Assembly: GCF_002802915.1 (NCBI RefSeq)
Contig: NZ_PEBJ01000001.1
Coordinates: 496,001 to 560,000 of the forward strand
From: Bifidobacterium felsineum
Lineage (GTDB): Bacteria; Actinomycetota; Actinomycetes; Actinomycetales; Bifidobacteriaceae
DNA length: 64,000 nucleotides
Reading direction: 5' to 3'
Under the pieces are notes generated by a model. The model saw only the letters and a program-made list of their open reading frames with translations. It was not told the DNA's origin and did not search any database. Both the position numbers and the translations under genes were made by a program. This document shows, in pieces, positions 8,340 to 17,242 of the stretch (its first letter is position 1; each line of letters begins with the position of its first letter).

Positions 8340-9287
8340 ATGAAGAAGGCAGTGGTCAATATCCTCAATCGTGTTCCTGTGGTGCTTATCGTGATTGGTG
8401 AGGCGTTGGTCATCTATACGGCCACGGCCATTGCCAAGTTGGCATTCACCCAGCTCGACCCGTTGTATTCCGTGTGGTATCGCGTTGGATTCATGACTCT
8501 ACTGTTGCTCGCCTGGCGCAGGCCTTGGCAGCGTGCCAAGCGAGACCGGCTGTTCAAACGCAGCGCTCGCAGTTGGGGGCTTGTGGTGCTGCTCGGATGT
8601 GCATTGGTGCTGATGAACACGATGTTTTACGTAGCCATCAGCAATATGGATATGGGCATTGCCGTATCCATCGAGTTCATCGGACCGCTTTCGGTGGCGG
8701 TGATTACCGGACGGAGTTGGCGTGAACGGCTGGGCATCGGCATCGCCGCAGTCGGTGTGGTATTGCTCGCCGGTATTTCACTATCGGATCCGGCCGGCAG
8801 TGGCAGCTTCCTTATCGGTCTGATCGCGATTCTTATCGGCGGTTCGATGTGGGGTGTGTATATCGTCACCGGGCGGCGCGTCGCCGCCGGCGGTAACTCT
8901 CTGGACAACCTGTGCATCGCTGTGACCATTGGCTGGATTGTGCAATCGCTATTCCTTGGCGTTCCGGCTGTGGAACATGTGATTTGGCCGAAATCGGATG
9001 CGACATGGGCTCTGGAGCCTGGCGGCTCGTTCAAGCTTCTGGCGCTATTGTTCACTATTTCGTTGATGGCATCGTTCATTCCATATGTGGTGGAGCAGAT
9101 TACATTGCGCCGCACCACGTCAGGCGCTTTTTCCGTGATGCAGTCCATTAACCCGGCTGTAGCTGTGGCGGTGGGTCTCGTTTTCGGTGAGATTCCAGGT
9201 GTTGGAGAACTGATTGGCGTGGCATTGGTCATCTTCGCAGTTATCGTCACCTTCTCTGGCGATGCGGCGCCGGCGAAAGGTAAATGA
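8340..9287 (+). CDS. EamA/RhtA-type drug/metabolite exporter
   Basis: A 315-residue membrane protein with about ten hydrophobic helices in two EamA repeats. The first half has TATAIAKLAFTQLDPLYSVWYR and IEFIGPLSVAV, characteristic of the RhtA threonine/homoserine exporter branch; the second ends with SINPAVAVAVGLVFGE and a duplicated internal-repeat helix. It is likely an inner membrane exporter of amino acids or related metabolites. The ATG at 8340 (MKKAVVN) was chosen over a GTG at 8283 because the extra 19 residues are hydrophilic and unlike the family N-terminus. Confidence 0.85.
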   Translation: MKKAVVNILNRVPVVLIVIGEALVIYTATAIAKLAFTQLDPLYSVWYRVGFMTLLLLAWRRPWQRAKRDRLFKRSARSWGLVVLLGCALVLMNTMFYVAISNMDMGIAVSIEFIGPLSVAVITGRSWRERLGIGIAAVGVVLLAGISLSDPAGSGSFLIGLIAILIGGSMWGVYIVTGRRVAAGGNSLDNLCIAVTIGWIVQSLFLGVPAVEHVIWPKSDATWALEPGGSFKLLALLFTISLMASFIPYVVEQITLRRTTSGAFSVMQSINPAVAVAVGLVFGEIPGVGELIGVALVIFAVIVTFSGDAAPAKGK

Positions 9288-9355
9288 CCACGCGCGGCAC
9301 GCCGTATCCGCAGTTCGTGATACAGTAATGTGCTGTTGCGCTCAACGTGCAACGT

Positions 9356-9442
9356 GGAGTCATGCCTGAGTGGCCGATAGGGGCACCCTGCTAAGGTGTT
9401 AGTCGCGTAAGCGGCTCGAGGGTTCGAATCCCTCTGACTCCG
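9356..9442 (+). tRNA. tRNA-Ser (GCT)
   Basis: A class II tRNA of 87 nt. The acceptor GGAGTCA pairs with TGACTCC and the discriminator is G. The anticodon loop CTGCTAA between GCACC and GGTGT gives GCT; a long variable arm GTCGCGTAAGCGGC is present. CCA is not encoded. Confidence 0.95.
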
Positions 9443-9450
9443 CCGAATAT

Positions 9451-9484
9451 CCCGGGATTCCTCCATATGGAACCCGGGTTTTTT
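9451..9484 (+). terminator. Rho-independent terminator after tRNA-Ser
   Basis: CCCGGG(A)TTCC at 9451-9461 pairs with GGAACCCGGG at 9469-9478, followed by six T residues. Confidence 0.85.
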
Positions 9485-9535
9485 GTGTTTTCGAGCTGCT
9501 GATTTATGCGAGAGTGCATGAGAACAATGTGAAAA

Positions 9536-9607
9536 GGGCGGAGCCGAAATCCGCTACAACCGGTGATCCGTTATGTAGCGGAGCCGGAGGTACGCCATTG
9601 TCCGCCC
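9536..9607. repeat. Nested inverted repeats (possible structured RNA or cruciform)
   Basis: An outer pair GGGCGGA (9536-9542)/TCCGCCC (9601-9607) encloses an inner pair TCCGCTACA (9550-9558)/TGTAGCGGA (9574-9582). The block lies alone in the 290-bp gap between tRNA-Ser and the CapA-like gene. No T-run follows, so its role is unknown. Confidence 0.55.
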
Positions 9608-9732
9608 GTCTCCGAATGTCATTCTAATAGCAGCAGAAAAACGGCACGACGGGAAAAGACCATCATTTGACCCGAATATGTCATATTCTGGCCATGAGAG
9701 AAGTCCAACAACGATGTGTAAGGCAGAAAGTC

Positions 9733-11079
9733 ATGGGCCATATCAGAGGTCAAGGGCAACATAGGGGAACTCGGTCAGGTGGCGAGCGCGTTGCCGCGGT
9801 CGTCGTCTTCATTTTCGCATTGGCTATTGCGCTGGGCATCGGACTGTGGTTCGGTATTCAGCACCGTAATGCGGCACAAGAAAACGCGGGCCAATGGTCT
9901 ATTGCCGATTCCGCTGCCTCAGGCAAAGAACTCAGCAAATCGCAGCATGCTCCGACCCCGGTTGCCGAGCATCATGGCAATTCCCCGGATTGCCCGGATC
10001 AGGATTGCATCGCACTATTGGTCAATGGCGATTTGTTGTTCCATGAAGGTTTATGGAACCAATTCCGTGGTGCCAACACCAGTGCCACGGACGGCACCGC
10101 ATTCAACTTCGACCCGCTTTTCGAGCCGATGAAGCAATATATCCAGGCGTCGGATATCGCCGTATGCAATTTCGAGACCCCAATTGCCCAGCGGGGTGGC
10201 CCATATTCCGCTTACCCGATTTTCAACGTTCCTCCTGAGGTGGCGGATGCCGCCCGCAACGTGGGCTACAACGCCTGCACGCATGCGACCAATCATTCAT
10301 GGGATCAAGGTGCGGATGGCATCGCTCGCCTATGGGATACATTGGCGGCTGATGGCATTGCGCAGACCGGTTCCTATAAAACCGAAGAGGACTCCATGCA
10401 GCCGTTGGTCATCGATTCTCCGACTGGCGGCGGCAAGCTTGGCTTGATTGCAGGAACAGTGTCGCTCAACGGTGAGGTCGCGGATGCCGACTGGCGTGTT
10501 GACCGACTGCGCGACACGGATGATCCTCATCATGCCAGTGATATTCAGCGTGCTGTCGATAAGGCCAACAAAGCACGTGAGCAAGGTGCCGATATCGTGG
10601 CCATCGCAATGCATTCGGTCGTGGAATACATCGATTATGCTGACTCCTGGCAGGTCACTGAGGCTCATGAGCTTGCGGATACCGGCGCATTCGACGTGAT
10701 CTACGGTGCCGGATGCCATTGTGCGCAGCCCATCGAGAACTATAACGGCACGTGGATCATCTATGGTCTTGGCAACGCGGTTACGGAAAGCGCCTCCGCC
10801 GCAACCATCGTGAACAATCAGGGTGTCACCGCACGCGTCCAATTCGCAGGCAAGAAAGGGGTCAAGGGGTCTTGGCGCGTGAACCGCATCGACTGGTTGC
10901 CGACCGCGAACCAACAGCAGGGCACATACCGATGGTGCCCGATTTCGAGCGACCATCCGATAGGCACATGTTGGTCCGAAACGCAGGATGCCCAAGTGCG
11001 CCAGCGTATATGGAATGTCATCTACTCGATGGGAGCGGACCAGAACGTGGTGCGTGAGTGGAACATCACACAGGAATAG
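9733..11079 (+). CDS. CapA family protein (poly-gamma-glutamate capsule synthesis-like), membrane-anchored
   Basis: A 448-residue protein with an N-terminal transmembrane helix (VVVFIFALAIALGIGLWFG) and an extracellular PGA_cap domain, a metallophosphatase-like fold. Family landmarks are LLVNGDLLFHEG, CNFETPIAQRGG, THATNHSWDQGADG and the C-terminal WIIYGLGNAV. The usual GHxPHxxQP metal-site motif is altered to GAGCHCAQP, so one conserved histidine is missing. A polymer or cell-wall role is inferred from the family; no capB or capC genes are nearby. The start is uncertain: ATG 9733, ATG 9694 or TTG 9667; 9733 follows AAGGCAGAAAG. Confidence 0.75.
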   Translation: MGHIRGQGQHRGTRSGGERVAAVVVFIFALAIALGIGLWFGIQHRNAAQENAGQWSIADSAASGKELSKSQHAPTPVAEHHGNSPDCPDQDCIALLVNGDLLFHEGLWNQFRGANTSATDGTAFNFDPLFEPMKQYIQASDIAVCNFETPIAQRGGPYSAYPIFNVPPEVADAARNVGYNACTHATNHSWDQGADGIARLWDTLAADGIAQTGSYKTEEDSMQPLVIDSPTGGGKLGLIAGTVSLNGEVADADWRVDRLRDTDDPHHASDIQRAVDKANKAREQGADIVAIAMHSVVEYIDYADSWQVTEAHELADTGAFDVIYGAGCHCAQPIENYNGTWIIYGLGNAVTESASAATIVNNQGVTARVQFAGKKGVKGSWRVNRIDWLPTANQQQGTYRWCPISSDHPIGTCWSETQDAQVRQRIWNVIYSMGADQNVVREWNITQE

Positions 11080-11126
11080 CGGCCGAATCCACTTGATTTT
11101 CCCACGGACAGCCTAATGTGGTTGCC

Positions 11127-12146
11127 ATGACCGAGATCTATGAAACGCAGCCTGAACGCACTGATTTGCCGTTGGTTGTCATGCCCTCCGTATTGCAGTC
11201 GATGATTGAGCCCATCAAAGCCCAGTTCCCTGCATTGCGCGACGTGGCTCGCGTGCGCATGTTCGAGGAATTCACCTCGGATGAATCGGTGCTCGCCGAA
11301 CGCGTCGCCGATGCTGATGCCCTGCTCGTGGGTGGTTACCATATCTCGGATGATTTGTTGCATACGCTGGGCGAGCGCAGCCGTATCAAATGCATCGTAT
11401 TCTGCGGCACCGGCGTGGCCAGCTATATCAATCTGGATCTTGCGCGCACGCTGAAGATCCGCGTCTGCAATGCCGAACATTATGGCGATCATGCCGTGGC
11501 CGAACACACGTTCGCGCTGATGCTTGAGCTCGTTCGCCGCACTGGTCAGCTGGATGCCGACGTGAAAGCCGGTAACTGGGCATGGGCAGGTGGCGATGGT
11601 CTGCAGTTGGCCGGCCGCAAGCTGGGCATTATTGGTCTCGGCGGCATCGGTTCCACCGTGGCCGGTATCGCGAAGGCGTTCGGCATGGAGGTCAGCGCGT
11701 GGAATTCGCATGTGCCGGCCGAGCATTTTGCGCGCACTGGTGCGCATCCTGTCGATGATCTGAACGAACTGATCGCTGGCAGCGATGTGGTCTCCGTGCA
11801 CTTGCCGCTGAACGATGCCACGCGAGGCATCGTCACCGCTGAGAACCTGGAGCATTTGAGGCCTGGTACGTTGTTCATCAACACCGCGCGTTCGGAAGTC
11901 ATCGAATCCGGGGCTTTGCTCGCCCGCCTGGGCAAAGGCGATATTCCCGCGGGATTGGATGTGTTCGATCATGAACCGCTGGCCGCTGACGATCCCATCT
12001 GCCATGTACCCGGCGTTGTGCTCACCCCTCATGTCGGCTGGCGTACCGATGGTGCGTTCAAAGAGCTCACACGCCAGATGATTCAATGCCTTACCGCATA
12101 CTTCGCCGGAGAGGACTACAACGTCGTCGTCTCCGAACGCGGATGA
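11127..12146 (+). CDS. D-isomer-specific 2-hydroxyacid dehydrogenase
   Basis: A 339-residue NAD-dependent dehydrogenase. The Rossmann motif GIIGLGGIGSTVAG lies near residue 167-180; the catalytic Arg is in NTARSEVIES, the acidic partner in VFDHEPL and the catalytic His in TPHVGWRT. The N-terminal CGTGVASYINLD and AEHTFALMLELVRR segments are typical of the family that includes phosphoglycerate, lactate and hydroxypyruvate dehydrogenases. Substrate is not evident from sequence. No ACT domain, so it is not a long-form SerA. It precedes the YigZ gene by 7 bp and is probably co-transcribed with it. Confidence 0.82.
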   Translation: MTEIYETQPERTDLPLVVMPSVLQSMIEPIKAQFPALRDVARVRMFEEFTSDESVLAERVADADALLVGGYHISDDLLHTLGERSRIKCIVFCGTGVASYINLDLARTLKIRVCNAEHYGDHAVAEHTFALMLELVRRTGQLDADVKAGNWAWAGGDGLQLAGRKLGIIGLGGIGSTVAGIAKAFGMEVSAWNSHVPAEHFARTGAHPVDDLNELIAGSDVVSVHLPLNDATRGIVTAENLEHLRPGTLFINTARSEVIESGALLARLGKGDIPAGLDVFDHEPLAADDPICHVPGVVLTPHVGWRTDGAFKELTRQMIQCLTAYFAGEDYNVVVSERG

Positions 12147-12153
12147 TGCCTGG

Positions 12154-12810
12154 ATGCGGACGCCTATGCAGACGATTCTCAACACGCCTGAGACTCCCGC
12201 GCATGATGCGCTGGTCGAGAAAAAGTCCGAGTTCATCGGGGACGCCGCGCACGTAGCCACGCTTGAAGAAGCCATCGCGTTCGTCAACACCATTCGCGAG
12301 CGGCATCCCAAAGCGCGCCATGTGGCGTATGCGGCTGTATGCGGCGGTGCCGATGGGCGGCTTTCCGAACGTATGAGCGATGACGGTGAGCCGTCCGGGA
12401 CCGCGGGCAAGCCGATTCTTGATGTGCTCAAGCAATCCGGCACCACCGATTGCGTAGTGGCGGTGACCCGTTATTTCGGCGGCATACTGCTGGGCTCGGG
12501 TGGCCTGGTTCGTGCCTATTCTTCCGCGGCTTCACTGGCCATGAAGGCTGCGCAAGTGGCTCGTATCATGACCGCGCAACGCTACCGTGTGAGGCTTGAA
12601 TACCCGCAGCTTGCCCGATTCCAGCAGCTGTTGGTTCAGGTTGGCGGCAGACAGGAAGACGAGAACTACACCATGAATGTGGAATTGACTGCTGTGGTGC
12701 CGCTCGAACTTACCGATCGATTCGAAAACCATGTACGTGAGGCGTTCAATGCGGCGGTGGTTCCCGACCCTTTGGATCGCGTCAACATTCCCGTGCCTGT
12801 AGAAAACTGA
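12154..12810 (+). CDS. YigZ/IMPACT (UPF0029) family protein
   Basis: A 218-residue protein of the widespread IMPACT/YigZ family. The hallmark DDGEPSGTAGKPILDVL motif and the following VTRYFGGILLGSGGLVRAYS stretch are complete, and the N-terminal KKSEFIG is also typical. Bacterial members are thought to bind nucleic acid or ribosomes, but no reaction is established. The C-terminal half resembles an EF-G domain V-like region. An in-frame ATG at 12166 is an alternative start. It lies between a hydroxyacid dehydrogenase (7 bp) and a repeat protein (21 bp), suggesting one operon. Confidence 0.82.
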   Translation: MRTPMQTILNTPETPAHDALVEKKSEFIGDAAHVATLEEAIAFVNTIRERHPKARHVAYAAVCGGADGRLSERMSDDGEPSGTAGKPILDVLKQSGTTDCVVAVTRYFGGILLGSGGLVRAYSSAASLAMKAAQVARIMTAQRYRVRLEYPQLARFQQLLVQVGGRQEDENYTMNVELTAVVPLELTDRFENHVREAFNAAVVPDPLDRVNIPVPVEN

Positions 12811-12831
12811 GCACCGCTAAGCTGGAGAACT

Positions 12832-13485
12832 ATGACTGACCAGAACGAGAACGAACAGCAGCCTGCCGCAGCAGTCGATGATTCCGCGACGACGGAAGCG
12901 AAAGGTTTCGAGCCGCTGACCGTGGCCTATGAACGATTGCGTCATTCCACCGATTCCGCCGAACTTTCGGAATTCGCACGCAGGCCGTTGCCGGATCGAG
13001 CCAATCAGGCGGCGTTCTCCCGTGCCACCGCATTGTTGGAGGCCGTGGCCGGTAATCGTCATACCCCGGTCGAAGACCGTGTGTTCCTGGCCACCACCAT
13101 GCCGTTCCCAAATGTGCTGGTCAAGCTGTCCGAAGATCCTGAGGCATCGGTTCGTCAAGCCGTGGCGGCCAATGAGGACGATAAGAACTGGCTGGTAGGC
13201 CGACTGACCAAGGACCCTGTGCCGGCAGTGCGCGATCATGCCTTGCGCAATAAGCGTACGAGCTGGAAGATGCGTCTTGAAGGTGCCCAGGACCCTACGG
13301 CTGATGCCGAGACGCTTGACTACCTTGGTTCCCTTGGCACTGAGCGTGAAGAAGGAGCCCCTGCCGTGCTTGCTTCGATGGTGCGCAGGGCGGTGGCGTT
13401 GAACCCGAATACCTCTCAAAGCATGCTGCAGAAATTGGCGAACGACCCTTCGCAAGAGGTTCGCAACGCTCTCACCCAGCGCTAG
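12832..13485 (+). CDS. Hypothetical protein with leucine-rich-variant/HEAT-like repeats
   Basis: A 217-residue soluble protein of unknown function. After an acidic, Gln-rich N-terminus (about 25 residues) the sequence consists of short helical repeats with a recurring pattern such as VLVKLSEDPEASVRQAVAAN, GRLTKDPVPAVRDHALRNK and LQKLANDPSQEVRNALTQR. This D-P-x-x-x-V-R signature resembles leucine-rich repeat variant or HEAT repeats used for protein binding. No catalytic motif or signal peptide is visible. It follows the YigZ gene by 21 bp. Confidence 0.7.
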   Translation: MTDQNENEQQPAAAVDDSATTEAKGFEPLTVAYERLRHSTDSAELSEFARRPLPDRANQAAFSRATALLEAVAGNRHTPVEDRVFLATTMPFPNVLVKLSEDPEASVRQAVAANEDDKNWLVGRLTKDPVPAVRDHALRNKRTSWKMRLEGAQDPTADAETLDYLGSLGTEREEGAPAVLASMVRRAVALNPNTSQSMLQKLANDPSQEVRNALTQR

Positions 13486-13590
13486 TTTTTCGCCACCTCA
13501 TGGCATTGCCTATTGAACAATAGGAAAATTCGACCAATTGAGTCGTTTACGTTACAGCGTTGCGTGCATAAGGGGCGTTAGACTGAGGCT

Positions 13591-15756
13591 ATGAGTGAGA
13601 ATACTGAGAATGAGGAGCGATTGGCTCGCCCGCTGATTCGTCTTGCCAAGCTCGTTGGCATCGGCACCAGTTACATGGGTATGAGCCACGATTACCATGA
13701 AATCGACGATGAAGTCCTAATCGAGGTACTTGCTGCTCTGGGCATTGAAGCCCGTGACGAAGACAGTCAGGATGCCGCGATTCGCCGCATCCTGAAAGAA
13801 CGCTATTCCAGGCTGGTTGCGCCGACCGTGCTGCATACGGCCGGTGTGGAAGACCATGTGCTGGTCAACACCGGTATCTTGGAGGCCCCGAGTGCCACTA
13901 TCACACTGGAAAACGGCGAGATGTACGAGGGTGTGATTGAGGTTGGCCCGGGAGACGGTTCGCAGGCATTCGACCTTGGTGACCGGTTCGTTTCCACGGC
14001 CGCGCTGATTATTCCGGCGGATTTGCCGGTTGGGTATCACAAACTGCATGTCACCGTAGGCGGGCGTACACAGGACGCCACGCTGATCAGCGCCCCAAGC
14101 AAGGTCGATCTGCTCGACCCGATGAAGAACGGCAGCCTGTGGGGCTGGATGGCTCAACTGTATTCGATTCGTTCTTCCGGATCCTGGGGCGTAGGCGATT
14201 ACGAAGATCTGAAGACGATGCTGGTCGACGCCAAGAGGAAGACCGGGGCTGATTTCATTCTCATTAACCCGGTGCATGCCGCCGAACCGGTTTCTCCTCT
14301 CACTCCTTCACCGTATTTGCCGGTTAGCCGTCGACTCGTCAACTTCACCTATATTCGCCCTGAATCGGTTGCTGAATATGCGGAGCTTCCTGAGGATGCC
14401 AAGAATCAGGTGGACGCACTTCACTCCGACGTGGATCCGTTGAATGGTGATTCGCAGCTGATTGATCGCGACGCCATGTGGCGCAGCAAGATGCATGCGC
14501 TGTGGATCATCTTCAAGGCGGGTCGCAGCGCGCAGCGCCAGGCCGAGTTCGACCAGTTCAAGGCCAACAGCGGCTCCGATCTGGAGGCATACGCCACTTG
14601 GTGCCTGTGCTACGACAAGTGGGGTGCTCCCACTGCCGATAAGAACGGTTGGGAACAGGCGCTGAACCGCGATTCCACGCAGATCGCCAATCTGAAGGAT
14701 CAGTTCCCGGATACGCTGGACTTCTATCGTTGGCTTGAGTGGATCGCCGTGGAACAGCTTGCCGCCGCCCAACAGGCAGCCAAGGATGCCGGCATGCGCA
14801 TCGGCATCATGTCCGACATGGCCGTGGGCGTGCATCCTTACGGTGCCGATGTGTGGTGGAACCCTGAACGATTCGCCAAGGGTGCCACGGTCGGCGCTCC
14901 GCCGGATATGTTCAACCAGCAGGGGCAGAATTGGAGTCAGCCGCCGCTGAGCCCGCTTGATCTTGAAGCCACTGGCTACCAGACCTATCGCAATATGGTG
15001 CACGACATGTTCGCACGTGCCGGTGCCGTGCGCATAGATCACATTCTGGGTCTGTTCCGTTTGTGGTGGATTCCGGAAGGGCACTCCGCCGTGGATGGTG
15101 CCTATGTGTATTACGACTCGGACATCATGCTGGGCATTCTGGCTATCGAAGCCTCTCGCGCAGGTGGCGTGGTCGTCGGTGAGGATTTGGGTGTGGTTCC
15201 GGAGCATGTGGCTGATTCTCTGGCCAGCCACGGCATTCTGGGTTGCGCAGTGGAATGGTTCGAGCAGCGCGATGGTGTGTTCCGCAAACCGTCCGAGTAT
15301 CGTCCCTACGCGCTGGCCTCGGTGAATACGCATGATTTGCCGCCGGCTGCAGGGTACCTTGAATATGAGCATGTCAAGATTCGTGAACGGCTTGGCCTGC
15401 TCACCGGCCCGGCAGAGGAGTTTGAGGCTTCGGCCAAGGCCGAACAGGACGCCATGATTTCCATGCTGGTTGATCAAGGTTATCTGGATGCCGCCTCCGC
15501 CGAAGACCGCGTGGCTCATGAGTCCGAGATCGTTGATGCGCTCTATCGTGCGCTGAAGGATGCGCCTTGCAAGCTCTTCGCCGCTTCCATCACCGATGCG
15601 GTGGGGGAGAAGCGTGCACAGAACCAGCCTGGCACCAATAACGAATACCCGAACTGGCGTATTCCATTGGCCGATGCCAAGGGCAATGTGGTTCCGCTCG
15701 AATCAGTATTCGATACCCCGGGCGCACAGCGGTTCGCACAGATTTTCAATAACTAA
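13591..15756 (+). CDS. malQ: 4-alpha-glucanotransferase (amylomaltase, GH77)
   Basis: This 721-residue enzyme transfers maltodextrin segments between 1,4-linked glucans. The GH77 core shows the nucleophile D483 in AVRIDHILGLFRLWWIPEG, the acid/base E531 in VVVGEDLGVVP and the third acid D582 in SVNTHDLPP. The approximately 150-residue N-terminal beta domain makes it the long, actinobacterial/enteric form. The C-terminus NNEYPNWRIPL is conserved. It sits 105 bp after the repeat protein gene and, functionally, fits with glgX about 1.5 kb downstream in glycogen and maltodextrin use. Confidence 0.94.
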   Translation: MSENTENEERLARPLIRLAKLVGIGTSYMGMSHDYHEIDDEVLIEVLAALGIEARDEDSQDAAIRRILKERYSRLVAPTVLHTAGVEDHVLVNTGILEAPSATITLENGEMYEGVIEVGPGDGSQAFDLGDRFVSTAALIIPADLPVGYHKLHVTVGGRTQDATLISAPSKVDLLDPMKNGSLWGWMAQLYSIRSSGSWGVGDYEDLKTMLVDAKRKTGADFILINPVHAAEPVSPLTPSPYLPVSRRLVNFTYIRPESVAEYAELPEDAKNQVDALHSDVDPLNGDSQLIDRDAMWRSKMHALWIIFKAGRSAQRQAEFDQFKANSGSDLEAYATWCLCYDKWGAPTADKNGWEQALNRDSTQIANLKDQFPDTLDFYRWLEWIAVEQLAAAQQAAKDAGMRIGIMSDMAVGVHPYGADVWWNPERFAKGATVGAPPDMFNQQGQNWSQPPLSPLDLEATGYQTYRNMVHDMFARAGAVRIDHILGLFRLWWIPEGHSAVDGAYVYYDSDIMLGILAIEASRAGGVVVGEDLGVVPEHVADSLASHGILGCAVEWFEQRDGVFRKPSEYRPYALASVNTHDLPPAAGYLEYEHVKIRERLGLLTGPAEEFEASAKAEQDAMISMLVDQGYLDAASAEDRVAHESEIVDALYRALKDAPCKLFAASITDAVGEKRAQNQPGTNNEYPNWRIPLADAKGNVVPLESVFDTPGAQRFAQIFNN

Positions 15757-15832
15757 GCCACAATACTCAGGGTGTTCTTCCTCTGGGTATTCCCTTCTTG
15801 CCGGCGCCGACCACGGCGTCGGCATTATTGTC

Positions 15833-15919
15833 TGACTGTAGGGTTTTGAACACTGACTGTAGGAATCTGAACGTTGACTGCAGGTTTTTGAACGGAAAAC
15901 GTTGAAAAACCTACAGTCA
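15833..15919. repeat. Three tandem 21-nt repeats followed by an inverted fourth copy
   Basis: Copies begin at 15833 (TGACTGTAGGGTTTTGAACA), 15854 (TGACTGTAGGAATCTGAACG) and 15875 (TGACTGCAGGTTTTTGAACG), each 21 nt, directly adjacent. The reverse complement of the unit follows at 15901-15919, so the third copy and the inverted copy fold into a stem of about 19 bp with few mismatches. It lies in the 415-bp gap between malQ and rplM. Confidence 0.85.
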
Positions 15920-15994
15920 CGGTTTATGAGCGGCTTGAAATAGGTGCATGTAAGTGCGTATTGCGGCCGGCGTGTGAAATGTCAGCAGTGGCGA

Positions 15995-16171
15995 TATACT
16001 AGTGGATTGTTGTGTTTCCCTAAGGGGTCCTTCAAAGCGCTATCCCACTCGCCATCGAGGACTTTCAGGGAGCCCACGGATAATGAGGTTCAAAGCTTTT
16101 TGGATGCGGTCCTAACCAAACCACGCCAGGCAGCCGAGACCCGGAACACAATATATAGAAAAGGTACTCCA
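15995..16171 (+). promoter_or_regulatory. Promoter and structured leader of rplM-rpsI
   Basis: TATACT at 15995-16000 is a good -10 box; no strong -35 is visible. The leader of about 165 nt can form nested pairings TCCCT (16017-16021)/AGGGA (16067-16071) and GTCCT (16027-16031)/AGGAC (16058-16062), compatible with an autoregulatory ribosomal protein leader. This is inference from base pairing only. Confidence 0.45.
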
Positions 16172-16621
16172 GTGAAAACTTTCACTCCGAAGCCAGCTGA
16201 TCTGACTCACGACTGGTACATCGTCGACGCCACCGACGTGGTGCTGGGCCGTCTTGCCTCCCAGGTTGCAACCCTGCTGCGCGGCAAGAACAAGCCGACC
16301 TACGCTCCGCACGCTGATCTCGGCGATTACGTCATCGTCATCAACGCCGACAAGATCGCTCTCACCGGCAACAAGATGGGCAAGGAACTTTACTCTCACT
16401 CCGGTCGTCCCGGCGGTCTGCGTCGTGACTCCTACGCCGAGCTGCTTGAGAACAACCCTGAGCGCATCATCAAGGCCGCTGTCAAGGGCATGCTGCCGAA
16501 GAACCGTCTGGCAAAGGTGCAGCTTGATCGTCTCCGCGTCTTCCGCGGTGCCGAGCATCCGCACACCCCGCAGCAGCCGAAGACCTTCGAGATCGCTCAG
16601 ATCTCGCAGCAGGCCAAGTGA
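16172..16621 (+). CDS. rplM: 50S ribosomal protein L13
   Basis: A 149-residue protein with GTG start. The motifs [34 protein letters not shown] and [10 protein letters not shown] are those of L13, an early assembly protein of the large subunit. It is the first gene of the usual L13-S9 pair, with rpsI 22 bp downstream. The GTG at 16172 was chosen because it gives the conserved MKTFTPKP start; GAAAAGG lies upstream. Confidence 0.97.
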   Translation: MKTFTPKPADLTHDWYIVDATDVVLGRLASQVATLLRGKNKPTYAPHADLGDYVIVINADKIALTGNKMGKELYSHSGRPGGLRRDSYAELLENNPERIIKAAVKGMLPKNRLAKVQLDRLRVFRGAEHPHTPQQPKTFEIAQISQQAK

Positions 16622-16643
16622 AACCTGAGAGGAGATAGATATC

Positions 16644-17135
16644 ATGGCTGAAAACACCAACGACTCCCAGGTTGTCGAGACCGAAGAGGAGCTCACCAAC
16701 TACACCACCGAAACCAACGCTGGCGCTGGCACCGGCACTTCCGCTATCGAGCCGGGCTACGGCACCGGTCGCCGTAAGGAAGCTGTCGCCCGTGTTCGTC
16801 TGGTTCCGGGCACCGGCAAGTGGACCATCAACGGCCGCACTCTGGAGGAGTACTTCCCCTCCAAGCTGCTGCAGCGTGAGGTCAACTCCCCGATCGTTCT
16901 GCTCAAGCTCGAAGGCAAGTTCGACGCTATCGTCCTCGTTGACGGCGGCGGCACCACCGGCCAGGCCGGCGCCATCCGTCTCGGCGTTGCCCGCGCTCTG
17001 AACGCCATCGATCGTGACGCCAACCGCGCAACCCTGAAGAAGGCTGGCTTCCTGACCCGCGACTCCCGTGTCGTGGAGCGCAAGAAGGCCGGTCTGCACA
17101 AGGCACGTCGCGCACCGCAGTTCTCCAAGCGTTAA
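16644..17135 (+). CDS. rpsI: 30S ribosomal protein S9
   Basis: A 163-residue protein. The conserved core begins at [14 protein letters not shown] and ends with the basic tail [17 protein letters not shown], whose terminal SKR reaches the P-site tRNA. About 35 acidic and Thr-rich residues precede the core, an N-terminal extension seen in actinobacterial S9. AGGAGA precedes the ATG. Confidence 0.97.
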   Translation: MAENTNDSQVVETEEELTNYTTETNAGAGTGTSAIEPGYGTGRRKEAVARVRLVPGTGKWTINGRTLEEYFPSKLLQREVNSPIVLLKLEGKFDAIVLVDGGGTTGQAGAIRLGVARALNAIDRDANRATLKKAGFLTRDSRVVERKKAGLHKARRAPQFSKR

Positions 17136-17164
17136 TTTCGCTTCGAACTGTTTCTACCGAGCAC

Positions 17165-17200
17165 AAAGAACCCCTCGTGGATTACCGCGAGGGGTTCTTT
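17165..17200. terminator. Bidirectional terminator between rpsI and glgX
   Basis: A 13-bp perfect stem, AAAGAACCCCTCG (17165-17177) with CGAGGGGTTCTTT (17188-17200), has A-run on one side and T-run on the other and so can end both convergent transcripts. Confidence 0.9.
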
Positions 17201-17242
17201 GGTATGTGTCGATATGCGCTGCACCGGATTTGGCTGAGTCCC

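Noticed and set aside
15833..15919. CRISPR array reading of the 21-nt repeats
   Set aside because: Repeats are directly adjacent without spacers and there are no cas genes.
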